From Candidatus Saccharimonadota bacterium (lineage in GTDB: Bacteria; Patescibacteriota; Saccharimonadia; Saccharimonadales; Saccharimonadaceae), in contig JAQGGV010000014.1 of NCBI GenBank assembly GCA_028289185.1, positions 1 to 11,589 of the forward strand: DNA of 11,589 bases, read 5' to 3'. Each line of letters begins with the position of its first letter. Position 1 is the first letter of the stretch. This document shows positions 1-5,774 of the stretch, piece after piece. The position numbers were made by a program, and so were the translations under genes. Below the pieces are notes generated by a model. The model was not told where the DNA came from and searched no databases. It worked only from the letters and a program-made list of their open reading frames with translations.

Positions 1-20
1 AGGGGAGTTATAGGCAGTAA
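1..20 (+). CDS. Possible 3' end of ftsE (last codons only)
   Basis: One frame reads Gly-Ser-Tyr-Arg-Gln and then TAA at 18-20. That stop overlaps the ATG of the next gene in a TAATG arrangement. FtsE, the ATPase partner of FtsX, often ends in a Gly-x-Tyr-containing tail and is normally encoded directly upstream of ftsX, so this is plausibly its C-terminus. Another frame stops at 11-13, so the reading frame is not certain. Only five codons are visible and the call is mostly contextual. Confidence 0.35.
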
Positions 21-1000
21 TGGCAAAAAAAGATAACGAACCAAAGGCTCTGCGCCAAAACAAGCGTACTCGTCGCAAGTGGCTGACATTTGTACGGATG
101 TGCCGCTATGGTATTAACAACTTTAGCCGTAATACGTGGCTGACGATTGCCGCAACTGCCGTGATGACGATTACACTGCTGATTATCTTTATGACACTGG
201 TCGCACGCCAAGTATTGGTCGACACGGTTGACCAAATCAAGGACAAAGTCGACATGTCACTCTATGTCAAAACCGATACAAGCAGCAGTGATGCCAAGAG
301 TATCCAATCCGAAATCGAGAAGCTAACTGGGGTTAAAAGCGTTCACTATGTCAGCCCTGAACAGGCGCGAACTGACTTTGCAAACCAAAATAAGGGTGAT
401 GCGCAGACACTTGAGGCATTGAACGAAGCGACAAATAAACTACCAGGAACATTCCGCGTTAGCGTGGTCGACATTAACAACCCGTCGCAGCTGGATCACT
501 TTGTAAAAACAGACAGCTTATTCAAACAGCATGCTGATCCAAACCGCCCGCCATCGTTTAGCGGTGAACGTCGCTCGGCTATTGAAACCATCGCCAACGC
601 AACGACATTTGCCGAGCGCGCCGGACTGGTTGCCAGCGTCATCTTTATTATCATTTCGTCGATGATTGTCTTTAATACCATCCGTATGGCGATCTTTAAC
701 CGCAAAGAGGAAATTCAGATGATGAAACTCATTGGCGCCGACCACAGCTTTATCCGTGGGCCGTTTGTCGTTGAGGCAATGGTGTATGGCTTTATTGCAG
801 CTATTCTGGCAACAATCCTGGGTATGCTGGCGCTGTATGGCATAAAGGACAAATTGACCGATTACCAAATTGCCATTGATGGCACCGTGCAACTCGTCAC
901 CGTCTACATAGGCTTCGTACTCATAGCGATGATTATCGCTGGCGGTTTGATCGGAATCGTGTCATCATTGCTAGCAACACGTAAGTATTTAAAAATCTAA
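20..1000 (+). CDS. ftsX: FtsX, cell-division ABC transporter-like permease
   Basis: FtsX is the membrane half of the FtsEX complex, a transporter-like machine that uses FtsE ATP hydrolysis to switch on extracellular peptidoglycan hydrolases at the septum. The 326-residue product has the family topology: a basic cytosolic N-terminus (1-38), TM1 about 40-62, a large extracytoplasmic domain about 65-198, then TM2 about 202-224, TM3 about 248-274 and TM4 about 290-316. The stretch just after TM2 (FNRKEEIQMMKLIGA, about 226-240) is the characteristic FtsX/MacB-like cytosolic motif. The length is close to that of Gram-positive FtsX. The start has a purine-rich AGGGGAG upstream (1-7) and overlaps a probable upstream stop codon. 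Two PcsB-like hydrolases follow, which fits FtsEX activating them. Confidence 0.93.
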   Translation: MAKKDNEPKALRQNKRTRRKWLTFVRMCRYGINNFSRNTWLTIAATAVMTITLLIIFMTLVARQVLVDTVDQIKDKVDMSLYVKTDTSSSDAKSIQSEIEKLTGVKSVHYVSPEQARTDFANQNKGDAQTLEALNEATNKLPGTFRVSVVDINNPSQLDHFVKTDSLFKQHADPNRPPSFSGERRSAIETIANATTFAERAGLVASVIFIIISSMIVFNTIRMAIFNRKEEIQMMKLIGADHSFIRGPFVVEAMVYGFIAAILATILGMLALYGIKDKLTDYQIAIDGTVQLVTVYIGFVLIAMIIAGGLIGIVSSLLATRKYLKI

Positions 1001-1038
1001 ACACACAAAAATCTAAAGCGTAAGCATTGACGTATAAC

Positions 1039-1043
1039 AAGGG
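1039..1043 (+). promoter_or_regulatory. Ribosome binding site deciding the first CHAP gene start
   Basis: AAGGG lies 10 nt before the ATG at 1054 and favours that start over the TTG at 1027, which has no such motif. A -10-like TATAAC (1034-1039) overlaps it, but no convincing -35 was found, so read-through from ftsX is the simpler source of transcription. The gap 1001-1053 shows no terminator. Confidence 0.4.
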
Positions 1044-1053
1044 TAGTATTAGC

Positions 1054-2256
1054 ATGGGTATAGAGATGAAATGGATGTCCACCACCTCCAGTCGTAGTCA
1101 ACTGTTCACCAGGGTTAGCCTCGGTGTTATTTCGCTTGTCATGACCGCCGCGACCCCTATTGCTTACTTCCAGAAGGTAGCTGCTGATTCTTGGGATGGG
1201 CAGATTCAGTCGCTTCAGGCACAAGCCAATCAGTACCAATCACAAGCCAATCAGTTGAGGTCGCAGGGTGATACGCTGCAGAATAAATTGGACCAAATTA
1301 ATGCTCAGGTTTCTGCACTGCAGGCGCAAATTCAGGTCAACCAGGCGAAACATGATCAGCTGCAGGCAAGTATTGAGGCCAACAAAAAGAAATTACAAGA
1401 CACACAAGATGCACTGGGTGATATGCTGGCAAATCTGTATGTGGATGACAAAGTATCGGCAGTCGAGCTGCTTGCAAGTAGCAAAAACCTGGGTGATTAC
1501 GTCGACAAACAGGAATACCGATCAGCCGTTCGTGACCAGTTAAATACCACGATTGCTGATGTCAAAAAAATCAAAGCCCAACTAGAATCGGACAATGCTG
1601 CGGTCGAGAAAATCCTAGCTGACTTGGCTGTTCAGAACAAGCAACTTGCTGCCACACAGGCCGACCAACAGAATTTGGTCAATCAGACTCGTGGCCAGGA
1701 AGAGGCCTACCAATCACTGGTATCAAGTGCTCAGAACCAGTTGCAAAGTGTTCTGGCGCAGCAGCAAGCGTATTACGCCAGCCTGTTATCCAGAGGCGCG
1801 GGCAACGCGGGTGTCGTCGGGTCGTTCAATTATTGGGGCTGGAGCGGTAACCAAGGTTGTGGCGGTGGTGGATACCCATACTGTGGCAGCCAAGACACCT
1901 ATGTCGATCCTTGGAACCTGTACAACCGTGAATGTGTCAGTTATGTTGCTTGGGCAGAGCAAGCCCGCTTCCACAAGAGCGTCGGCGCTTTCCATGGTGA
2001 CGGCAATGCCATGGACTGGCCATACAGCGCACCAACCTGGAGCGGAGCATATCGTGTCGGATCACCAGTTGCTGGCGACGCGGTCATCTTGCCGGCCAAC
2101 GGTTACTTTGACCCAATTGGTCATGCCATGATCGTTGAATCTGTCAGTGGTGACAACGTCTTTGTCAGCCAGTACAACATGTATGGTACGGGGCAGTACA
2201 GTACTATGTGGATTAAAACATCCGGTGTGATATTCCTCAGGTTCCCTTCGGCATAG
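1054..2256 (+). CDS. PcsB-like secreted peptidoglycan hydrolase (coiled coil + CHAP), copy 1
   Basis: Probable FtsEX-controlled peptidoglycan hydrolase of 400 residues from the ATG at 1054. It has a signal peptide (hydrophobic core about 20-38, cleavage likely after Val-Ala-Ala near 44), a long Gln/Ala-rich coiled coil about 48-245 with a central hinge (GDYVDKQEYRS, about 147-157), a Gly/Cys-rich linker about 247-290, and a C-terminal CHAP domain. The CHAP triad is readable: Cys294 in ECVSYVAW, His357 in IGHAMIVE, and Asn375 in SQYN. CHAP enzymes cut peptide or amide bonds in peptidoglycan. The coiled-coil plus CHAP layout matches streptococcal PcsB, which binds the FtsX extracellular domain. 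The gene starts 53 nt after ftsX. Extra cysteines at 269 and 277 sit just before the active site. The last residues and the stop overlap a repeat-like element (2247-2378), so the C-terminal tail may be altered. Confidence 0.85.
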   Translation: MGIEMKWMSTTSSRSQLFTRVSLGVISLVMTAATPIAYFQKVAADSWDGQIQSLQAQANQYQSQANQLRSQGDTLQNKLDQINAQVSALQAQIQVNQAKHDQLQASIEANKKKLQDTQDALGDMLANLYVDDKVSAVELLASSKNLGDYVDKQEYRSAVRDQLNTTIADVKKIKAQLESDNAAVEKILADLAVQNKQLAATQADQQNLVNQTRGQEEAYQSLVSSAQNQLQSVLAQQQAYYASLLSRGAGNAGVVGSFNYWGWSGNQGCGGGGYPYCGSQDTYVDPWNLYNRECVSYVAWAEQARFHKSVGAFHGDGNAMDWPYSAPTWSGAYRVGSPVAGDAVILPANGYFDPIGHAMIVESVSGDNVFVSQYNMYGTGQYSTMWIKTSGVIFLRFPSA

Positions 2257-2378
2257 CGAACTTATTGCTCGGCAATAGCGGCGTCAGCGCCTCCGGTACT
2301 CACGCGACGTACCTTTAGTACGCCTCACTCCGTTCCTCAACGCTTTCTTGCTCTTCATCGAGCAAAAAGTCTGCCGAA
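2247..2378. repeat. Hairpin-rich element with 7-bp terminal inverted repeats
   Basis: TTCGGCA at 2247-2253 and TGCCGAA at 2372-2378 are perfect inverted repeats bounding about 132 bp that contain several further palindromes. These are TATTGC/GCAATA (2263-2277, 3-nt loop), GGCG/CGCC (2280-2291), GGTAC/GTACC (2295-2313) competing with CGTAC/GTACG (2308-2322), and TTGCTC/GAGCAA (2348-2365). The stop codon of the upstream CHAP gene lies just inside the left end. It may be a REP/MITE-like extragenic element. None of the hairpins has a good U-tract on the plus strand, so it is not a classic terminator. No target-site duplication was seen, and a single copy cannot prove mobility. Confidence 0.45.
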
Positions 2379-2391
2379 ACACCCGTAGAAC

Positions 2392-2420
2392 TGGACAAAT
2401 CATTACGTTTATGCTAATGT
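2392..2420 (+). promoter_or_regulatory. Promoter of the second CHAP gene
   Basis: A -35 box TGGACA (2392-2397, 5 of 6 consensus matches), a 17-nt spacer and a -10 box TAATGT (2415-2420) preceded by an extended -10 TG (2412-2413). Predicted transcription start is about 2427, 2 nt before the ATG at 2429, so the mRNA would be essentially leaderless. There is no Shine-Dalgarno sequence before this ATG, which agrees. Confidence 0.6.
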
Positions 2421-2428
2421 AATATTAC

Positions 2429-3619
2429 ATGAAACAACGGTTCGCCACACCAGTTTCGAACATAAAAATATCCGCGAAAAAAGTAGCACTCATCACGGTC
2501 TCTATTGTTTTTGCTGCTACCTCGTCATTTCAACTGGCGCATATCGTTCGGGCTGACAACTTCGACGAACAGATCGCCGCCCTACAATCACAAATTGATG
2601 GCTATCAGCAGCAGGCGAGTACGCTCAATAACCAGGCGGACAGTCTGCAAAAGGAACTAAATCAGCTTGATTCGCAAAAAAGCGCTATCCAGGCACAAAT
2701 TAACTTGCAACAGGTGCAACTGAGTAAGTTGAACCAGCAAATCGCCGACAACGAAAAGAAAATTAGCGACGACCAAGATGCACTTGGCAACACAATTGCC
2801 GATTTGTACCTAGGCGCGCAAGTCTCACCACTAGAAATGCTAGCCAGCAGCAATAGCATCGGTGACTACGTCGACAAACAGACGTACCGAAGCACCATAA
2901 AGGACAGCCTAGTTACGACAATTACTTCGATTAAAAACATCAAAGCCGAATTGGTCAAACAAAAACAAGCTGTCGAACAAGTCATCGCGCAGCAACAGTT
3001 TGCCAGTGACGCCCTCGCGCAAAAGGAAAACGAACAAGTACAGTTGGTTGCACAGACTCGTGGCCAGGAAGCCGCATATCAAGGTCTAATCACTGATCGT
3101 GAGAACCAGAAACTGTCGGTCCAAAAAGCTCAGCAGGATGCCATTGAGGCCGCCATACATCGCGGTGGCAACGTCAGCATTCTACCCGGTGACCCAAACA
3201 AGGGTGGCTACCCGTGGGAAGCCAACTGTTACGTTGATAGCAATGCTGTTTCACATGGTGGCGTCGGCGGCAACGGTACCGATGCGCTTGGATATGGCTG
3301 TCGTCAGTGTGTCAGTTACGCTGCGTGGCGTGTTGGCAGCTATACGGGCAATTTCCCATACTACTGGGGCAACGCCAACCAGTGGCCTGCCAGTGCCCGT
3401 GCAGCCGGTTTTACGACTGGCTCGACCCCTCGTGCGAACTCTGCTGGCGTGATATCTGCTGGTGCCTATGGTCACATTGTCTGGATTGAAGCAGTTAACA
3501 ATGACGGAACAGTCGATGTGAGTCAGTATAACTACTTCAATGCTGGTGGCCCTGGATGGGGCAACTATAGCAAGATGCGTGTCAGTGCATCGACATACGA
3601 CACCTACATTTATTTCTAG
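2429..3619 (+). CDS. PcsB-like secreted peptidoglycan hydrolase (coiled coil + CHAP), copy 2
   Basis: Tandem paralogue of the preceding gene, 396 residues. It has a signal peptide (basic start, hydrophobic about 19-36, likely cleavage after Val-Arg-Ala near 42), a coiled coil about 45-240 and a CHAP domain about 285-396. The catalytic Cys294 is in RQCVSYAAW, His349 in YGHIVWIE, and Asn368 in VSQYNYF. The segments WGNANQWP (about 313-320), AAGFTTGSTP (about 325-334) and the ending DTYIYF closely resemble the CHAP domain of streptococcal PcsB, more so than copy 1. It shares GDYVDKQ and the TRGQE-AYQ motif with copy 1, showing duplication followed by divergence, mainly in the CHAP domain and linker. 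It has its own promoter, so the two copies can be expressed independently. Probable role: septum splitting under FtsEX control, by analogy. Confidence 0.87.
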   Translation: MKQRFATPVSNIKISAKKVALITVSIVFAATSSFQLAHIVRADNFDEQIAALQSQIDGYQQQASTLNNQADSLQKELNQLDSQKSAIQAQINLQQVQLSKLNQQIADNEKKISDDQDALGNTIADLYLGAQVSPLEMLASSNSIGDYVDKQTYRSTIKDSLVTTITSIKNIKAELVKQKQAVEQVIAQQQFASDALAQKENEQVQLVAQTRGQEAAYQGLITDRENQKLSVQKAQQDAIEAAIHRGGNVSILPGDPNKGGYPWEANCYVDSNAVSHGGVGGNGTDALGYGCRQCVSYAAWRVGSYTGNFPYYWGNANQWPASARAAGFTTGSTPRANSAGVISAGAYGHIVWIEAVNNDGTVDVSQYNYFNAGGPGWGNYSKMRVSASTYDTYIYF

Positions 3620-3620
3620 G

Positions 3621-3635
3621 TTGCTATCTTAGCAA
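3621..3635 (+). terminator. Weak hairpin after the second CHAP gene
   Basis: TTGCTA/TAGCAA forms a perfect 6-bp stem with a 3-nt TCT loop immediately after the CHAP stop codon. It is AT-rich and lacks a run of T on its 3' side, so termination is doubtful. It could instead protect the mRNA end. Confidence 0.25.
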
Positions 3636-3670
3636 ACTTGTATTCTTAAGCATTTTGACTGCAAGTGCCG

Positions 3671-3676
3671 TATAAT
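3671..3676 (+). promoter_or_regulatory. -10 box in front of the S41 protease gene
   Basis: A perfect TATAAT lies only 2 nt before the ATG at 3679. No good -35 is seen at 17 nt; a TTGACT at 3655-3660 is too close (10-nt spacer). The predicted transcription start, about 3683, falls inside the annotated ORF, next to an in-frame GTG at 3685. If this promoter is used, the GTG may be the real, near-leaderless start. Confidence 0.4.
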
Positions 3677-3678
3677 GG

Positions 3679-4893
3679 ATGGAAGTGAGTACACCTGAGA
3701 AACAAACAGAAAAGAAGTGGGTTTTTACGCCGAGCGTGTTCGTCCTGACGGCGGCGCTCGTATTTATTGTTGGCTATGCAGCGGGTACGCGTAACGATCA
3801 GATTGTGGGAATCGTTGCACCAGCCTTTGGCATAAAGGTTGATACATCGACGCTTGATTTGAGCAGTGTGCAGAACACGTACCATTTGCTCAAGCAGAAT
3901 TTTGATGGAAACCTGGATACTGCTGCTCTTATCGCTGGCGCCAGCCAAGGTCTCGTAGCTGCCTCTGGCGACGTCCATACGGAGTATTTCAACGCTGATG
4001 AGGCGAAGCAATTCCAAAGTGATCTGACCGGTGATATAGGTGGTGGTGTGGGTGCCGAAATTGGTGTTCGCGACAATGTACCGACTGTTATCAGTGTCCT
4101 AGCCGACACGCCGGCCCAGAAAGCCGGGGTGAAGGCGGGCGATATACTGCAGCAGGTTAATGATCAGCCGCTAACCAAACTGACCGTTGACGAGGTTGTG
4201 CAAAAGATTCGTGGTGATATCGGAACAACTGTCAAATTGACAATTACGCGTGATGGGCAAGTGATGTACTTCAATATTACCAGGGCAGAAATCACCAGCC
4301 CGAGCGTGTCATCAAAGGTGAATGGGGATGTTGGCATCCTGACAATCACGCGCTTTGATGAACAAACGGGCGACCAGGCTCGCAGCGAGGCGAATAAGCT
4401 CAAGAGTGTCGGAGTGAAAAAGATTATCTTGGATCTGCGAGATAACGGCGGTGGCTACCTGAGCGCTGCGCCACAAGTGGCGGGACTATGGTTGAATAAT
4501 ATGCTGGTGGCGACTGAAAAGCGTGATGGTAAGGAGCAAGACCGGCAGACGACGGGTACTGATACGGTACTGGCTGGCATGCCAACCGTTGTGCTGGTCA
4601 ACGCTGGTACGGCAAGTGCGGCTGAGATTGTCAGCGCGGCACTGAAGGACCAAGGCAATAATATAACGTTTGTTGGCGAACGAACCTACGGCAAGGGCAC
4701 GGTCCAAACGACCATCCCGCTCAATGGTGGTGCACTGCTGAAAGTAACTGTTCAACGCTGGTATACGCCAAAAGATGTGAATATTGACGGCAAAGGACTG
4801 ACCCCAGACAAAGTCGTCGGCCTGACAAACGCAGATATACTTGCAGGTCACGATCCGCAAATCGACGCCGCGATGAAGCAACTCGACAGCTGA
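3679..4893 (+). CDS. S41 family C-terminal processing peptidase (CtpA/CtpB-like), membrane-anchored with PDZ
   Basis: Serine protease of the tail-specific (Ctp) family, 404 residues from the ATG at 3679 (402 if the GTG at 3685 is used). A short cytosolic basic segment precedes one membrane anchor (about 17-36), placing the enzyme outside the membrane. An N-terminal helical region (about 60-115) is followed by a PDZ domain (about 120-205; GGGVGAEIG, then a hydrophobic groove and KAGVKAGDILQQVN) and the S41 core. The catalytic Ser313 is in NAGTASAAEI and Lys339 in TYGKGTVQT; the substrate-binding LDLRDNGGGY is at about 251-260. Length and motif order are complete. Ctp proteases trim or degrade envelope proteins, including peptidoglycan hydrolases in some bacteria. 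Its place after two PcsB-like hydrolases makes those plausible substrates, by inference only. No Shine-Dalgarno sequence precedes the ATG. The stop TGA is followed at once by an in-frame TAG. Confidence 0.92.
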   Translation: MEVSTPEKQTEKKWVFTPSVFVLTAALVFIVGYAAGTRNDQIVGIVAPAFGIKVDTSTLDLSSVQNTYHLLKQNFDGNLDTAALIAGASQGLVAASGDVHTEYFNADEAKQFQSDLTGDIGGGVGAEIGVRDNVPTVISVLADTPAQKAGVKAGDILQQVNDQPLTKLTVDEVVQKIRGDIGTTVKLTITRDGQVMYFNITRAEITSPSVSSKVNGDVGILTITRFDEQTGDQARSEANKLKSVGVKKIILDLRDNGGGYLSAAPQVAGLWLNNMLVATEKRDGKEQDRQTTGTDTVLAGMPTVVLVNAGTASAAEIVSAALKDQGNNITFVGERTYGKGTVQTTIPLNGGALLKVTVQRWYTPKDVNIDGKGLTPDKVVGLTNADILAGHDPQIDAAMKQLDS

Positions 4894-4931
4894 TAGGGTA
4901 AACTCTTCCCTTAGAACTTATGCTGTAGTAC

Positions 4932-4937
4932 TATAAA
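4932..4937 (+). promoter_or_regulatory. -10-like box in front of the stand-alone receiver gene
   Basis: TATAAA ends 5 nt before the ATG at 4943, which puts the expected transcription start at the start codon. No clear -35 is seen (TTAGAA at 4911-4916 would need a 15-nt spacer). There is no Shine-Dalgarno sequence, consistent with a leaderless message. Confidence 0.4.
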
Positions 4938-4942
4938 AGCAT

Positions 4943-5371
4943 ATGCAAGACGAACAAGTACAAGACCAACCAGCAGCACCTGAAGCAGTTCCAGTAAAGA
5001 AGAAGATTCTTCTTGTTGAGGATGACATTGCACTTGCGGCCGTATATCGATCGCGACTAGAACTCGAAGACTTTGAAATTTACGAGGTAAACAATGGTGA
5101 GCAGGCATTGCAGGCAGCCAAGGAATTTATGCCTGATTTGATTCTGCTGGATGCTATGATGCCAAAAATTAGCGGTTTTGACGTGCTGGACATCCTGCGT
5201 CACACGCCAGAAACAGCAGATATCCGCGTGATTATGCTGACCGCACTCAGTCAGCCCAAGGACAAGGAGAAGGCTGAGCAGTTAGGTGTTGACGATTACC
5301 TGGTCAAGTCACAGGTTGTTATCGGTGATGTTGTCGACCGTGTGAAACATCACTTGGGCATGGACACCTAA
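4943..5371 (+). CDS. Stand-alone response-regulator receiver protein (CheY-like)
   Basis: A 142-residue protein made of one receiver domain (about 20-138) after an 18-residue Gln/Pro/Glu-rich tail, with no DNA-binding or enzymatic output domain. All canonical receiver residues are present: acidic pair Asp27/Asp28 in LLVEDD, phospho-accepting Asp70 in LILLDAMMP, Thr100 in IMLTAL, and Lys122 in YLVKSQ. It should accept phosphate from a histidine kinase and act through protein-protein contact, as CheY, PilG/PilH or Spo0F do. No intact kinase is encoded in the window, so the partner is elsewhere. It is flanked by a -10 box at its start and a strong terminator after its stop, so it looks monocistronic. 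It is also the reference against which the degenerate receiver at the right edge can be judged. Confidence 0.9.
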   Translation: MQDEQVQDQPAAPEAVPVKKKILLVEDDIALAAVYRSRLELEDFEIYEVNNGEQALQAAKEFMPDLILLDAMMPKISGFDVLDILRHTPETADIRVIMLTALSQPKDKEKAEQLGVDDYLVKSQVVIGDVVDRVKHHLGMDT

Positions 5372-5386
5372 ATACTTTTGAAATCA

Positions 5387-5412
5387 AAAATCGCCCCATC
5401 TGGGGCGATTTT
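5387..5412. terminator. Bidirectional intrinsic terminator
   Basis: AAAATCGCCCC and GGGGCGATTTT form an 11-bp stem with an ATCT loop. The GC core is flanked by A-runs on the 5' side and T-runs on the 3' side, so it works in both directions. It closes the receiver gene (stop 5371) from the left and rpmA (stop 5426 on the minus strand) from the right. Confidence 0.9.
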
Positions 5413-5425
5413 CATGTAAGGTCAA

Positions 5426-5698
5426 TTATTTGACCAAGACTTGAGTACGAGGAACGGTTTTGCCGGTAAATTTGCCTTTTTTGACTTTTGCAAATTCGAC
5501 GACGCCATCAATAGCGGCGTGAATCGTGAAGTTACGGCTGATGTAGGTGCCGGGGCCCGAAAGTTTGGTGCTGCCAGTTTGCCGAACCAGTACTTCACCG
5601 GCACGAACTTTTTGGCCACCAAAACGTTTGACGCCGAGGCGCTGACCAGCATTGTTATGGATGTTTTTACTGGATCCACCAGCTTTGACATGGGACAC
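5426..5698 (-). CDS. rpmA: 50S ribosomal protein L27
   Basis: L27 is a large-subunit protein whose N-terminal tail reaches toward the peptidyl-transferase centre. The 90-residue product shows the family signature: KAGGSSKN near the N-terminus, then RLGVKRFGGQKVRAGEVLVRQ (about 19-39), and the C-terminal HAAIDGVVEF (about 59-68). The start is GTG at 5698, chosen because an AGGAG Shine-Dalgarno sequence lies 7 nt upstream and because the resulting MSHVKAGG matches the mature L27 N-terminus. There is no cleavable N-terminal extension of the Firmicutes (Prp-processed) type. The usual NGRDS segment after AGGSS is replaced by an Asn-Ile-His-Asn-Asn stretch. The common partner rplU (L21) is not adjacent. 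It has its own strong promoter and terminator. Confidence 0.95.
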   Translation of the reverse strand: MSHVKAGGSSKNIHNNAGQRLGVKRFGGQKVRAGEVLVRQTGSTKLSGPGTYISRNFTIHAAIDGVVEFAKVKKGKFTGKTVPRTQVLVK

Positions 5699-5733
5699 TT
5701 GGCAACTCCTTAGTTACTATATAAATCTAAACC

Positions 5734-5762
5734 ATTGTAACGAAAAAATGGACATACGTCAA
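5734..5762 (-). promoter_or_regulatory. Promoter of rpmA
   Basis: Read on the minus strand: -35 TTGACG (5762-5757), a spacer of exactly 17 nt, and -10 TACAAT (5739-5734). Each box matches the sigma-70 consensus at five of six positions. The predicted start near 5727 gives a leader of about 28 nt that carries the AGGAG ribosome binding site. It lies in the gap between the stop of the upstream methyltransferase gene and rpmA. Confidence 0.8.
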
Positions 5763-5774
5763 CCCCTGTTACGG

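Noticed and set aside
1027..1053. Upstream TTG start (1027) for the first CHAP gene
   Set aside because: No ribosome binding site precedes it and it adds nine residues unlike a signal peptide start; ATG at 1054 has AAGGG upstream.
3655..3676. TTGACT plus TATAAT as a full promoter before the protease gene
   Set aside because: The spacer is only 10 nt, far from the 16-18 nt that a sigma-70 promoter needs; only the -10 box is retained.
4894..4913. Possible terminator (AGGG...CCCT) between the protease and receiver genes
   Set aside because: Only about 4 bp of stem and no T-run; too weak to call.
5441..5713. Plus-strand open frame antisense to rpmA
   Set aside because: Shadow of the highly conserved L27 gene, with no ribosome binding site or recognisable protein features.
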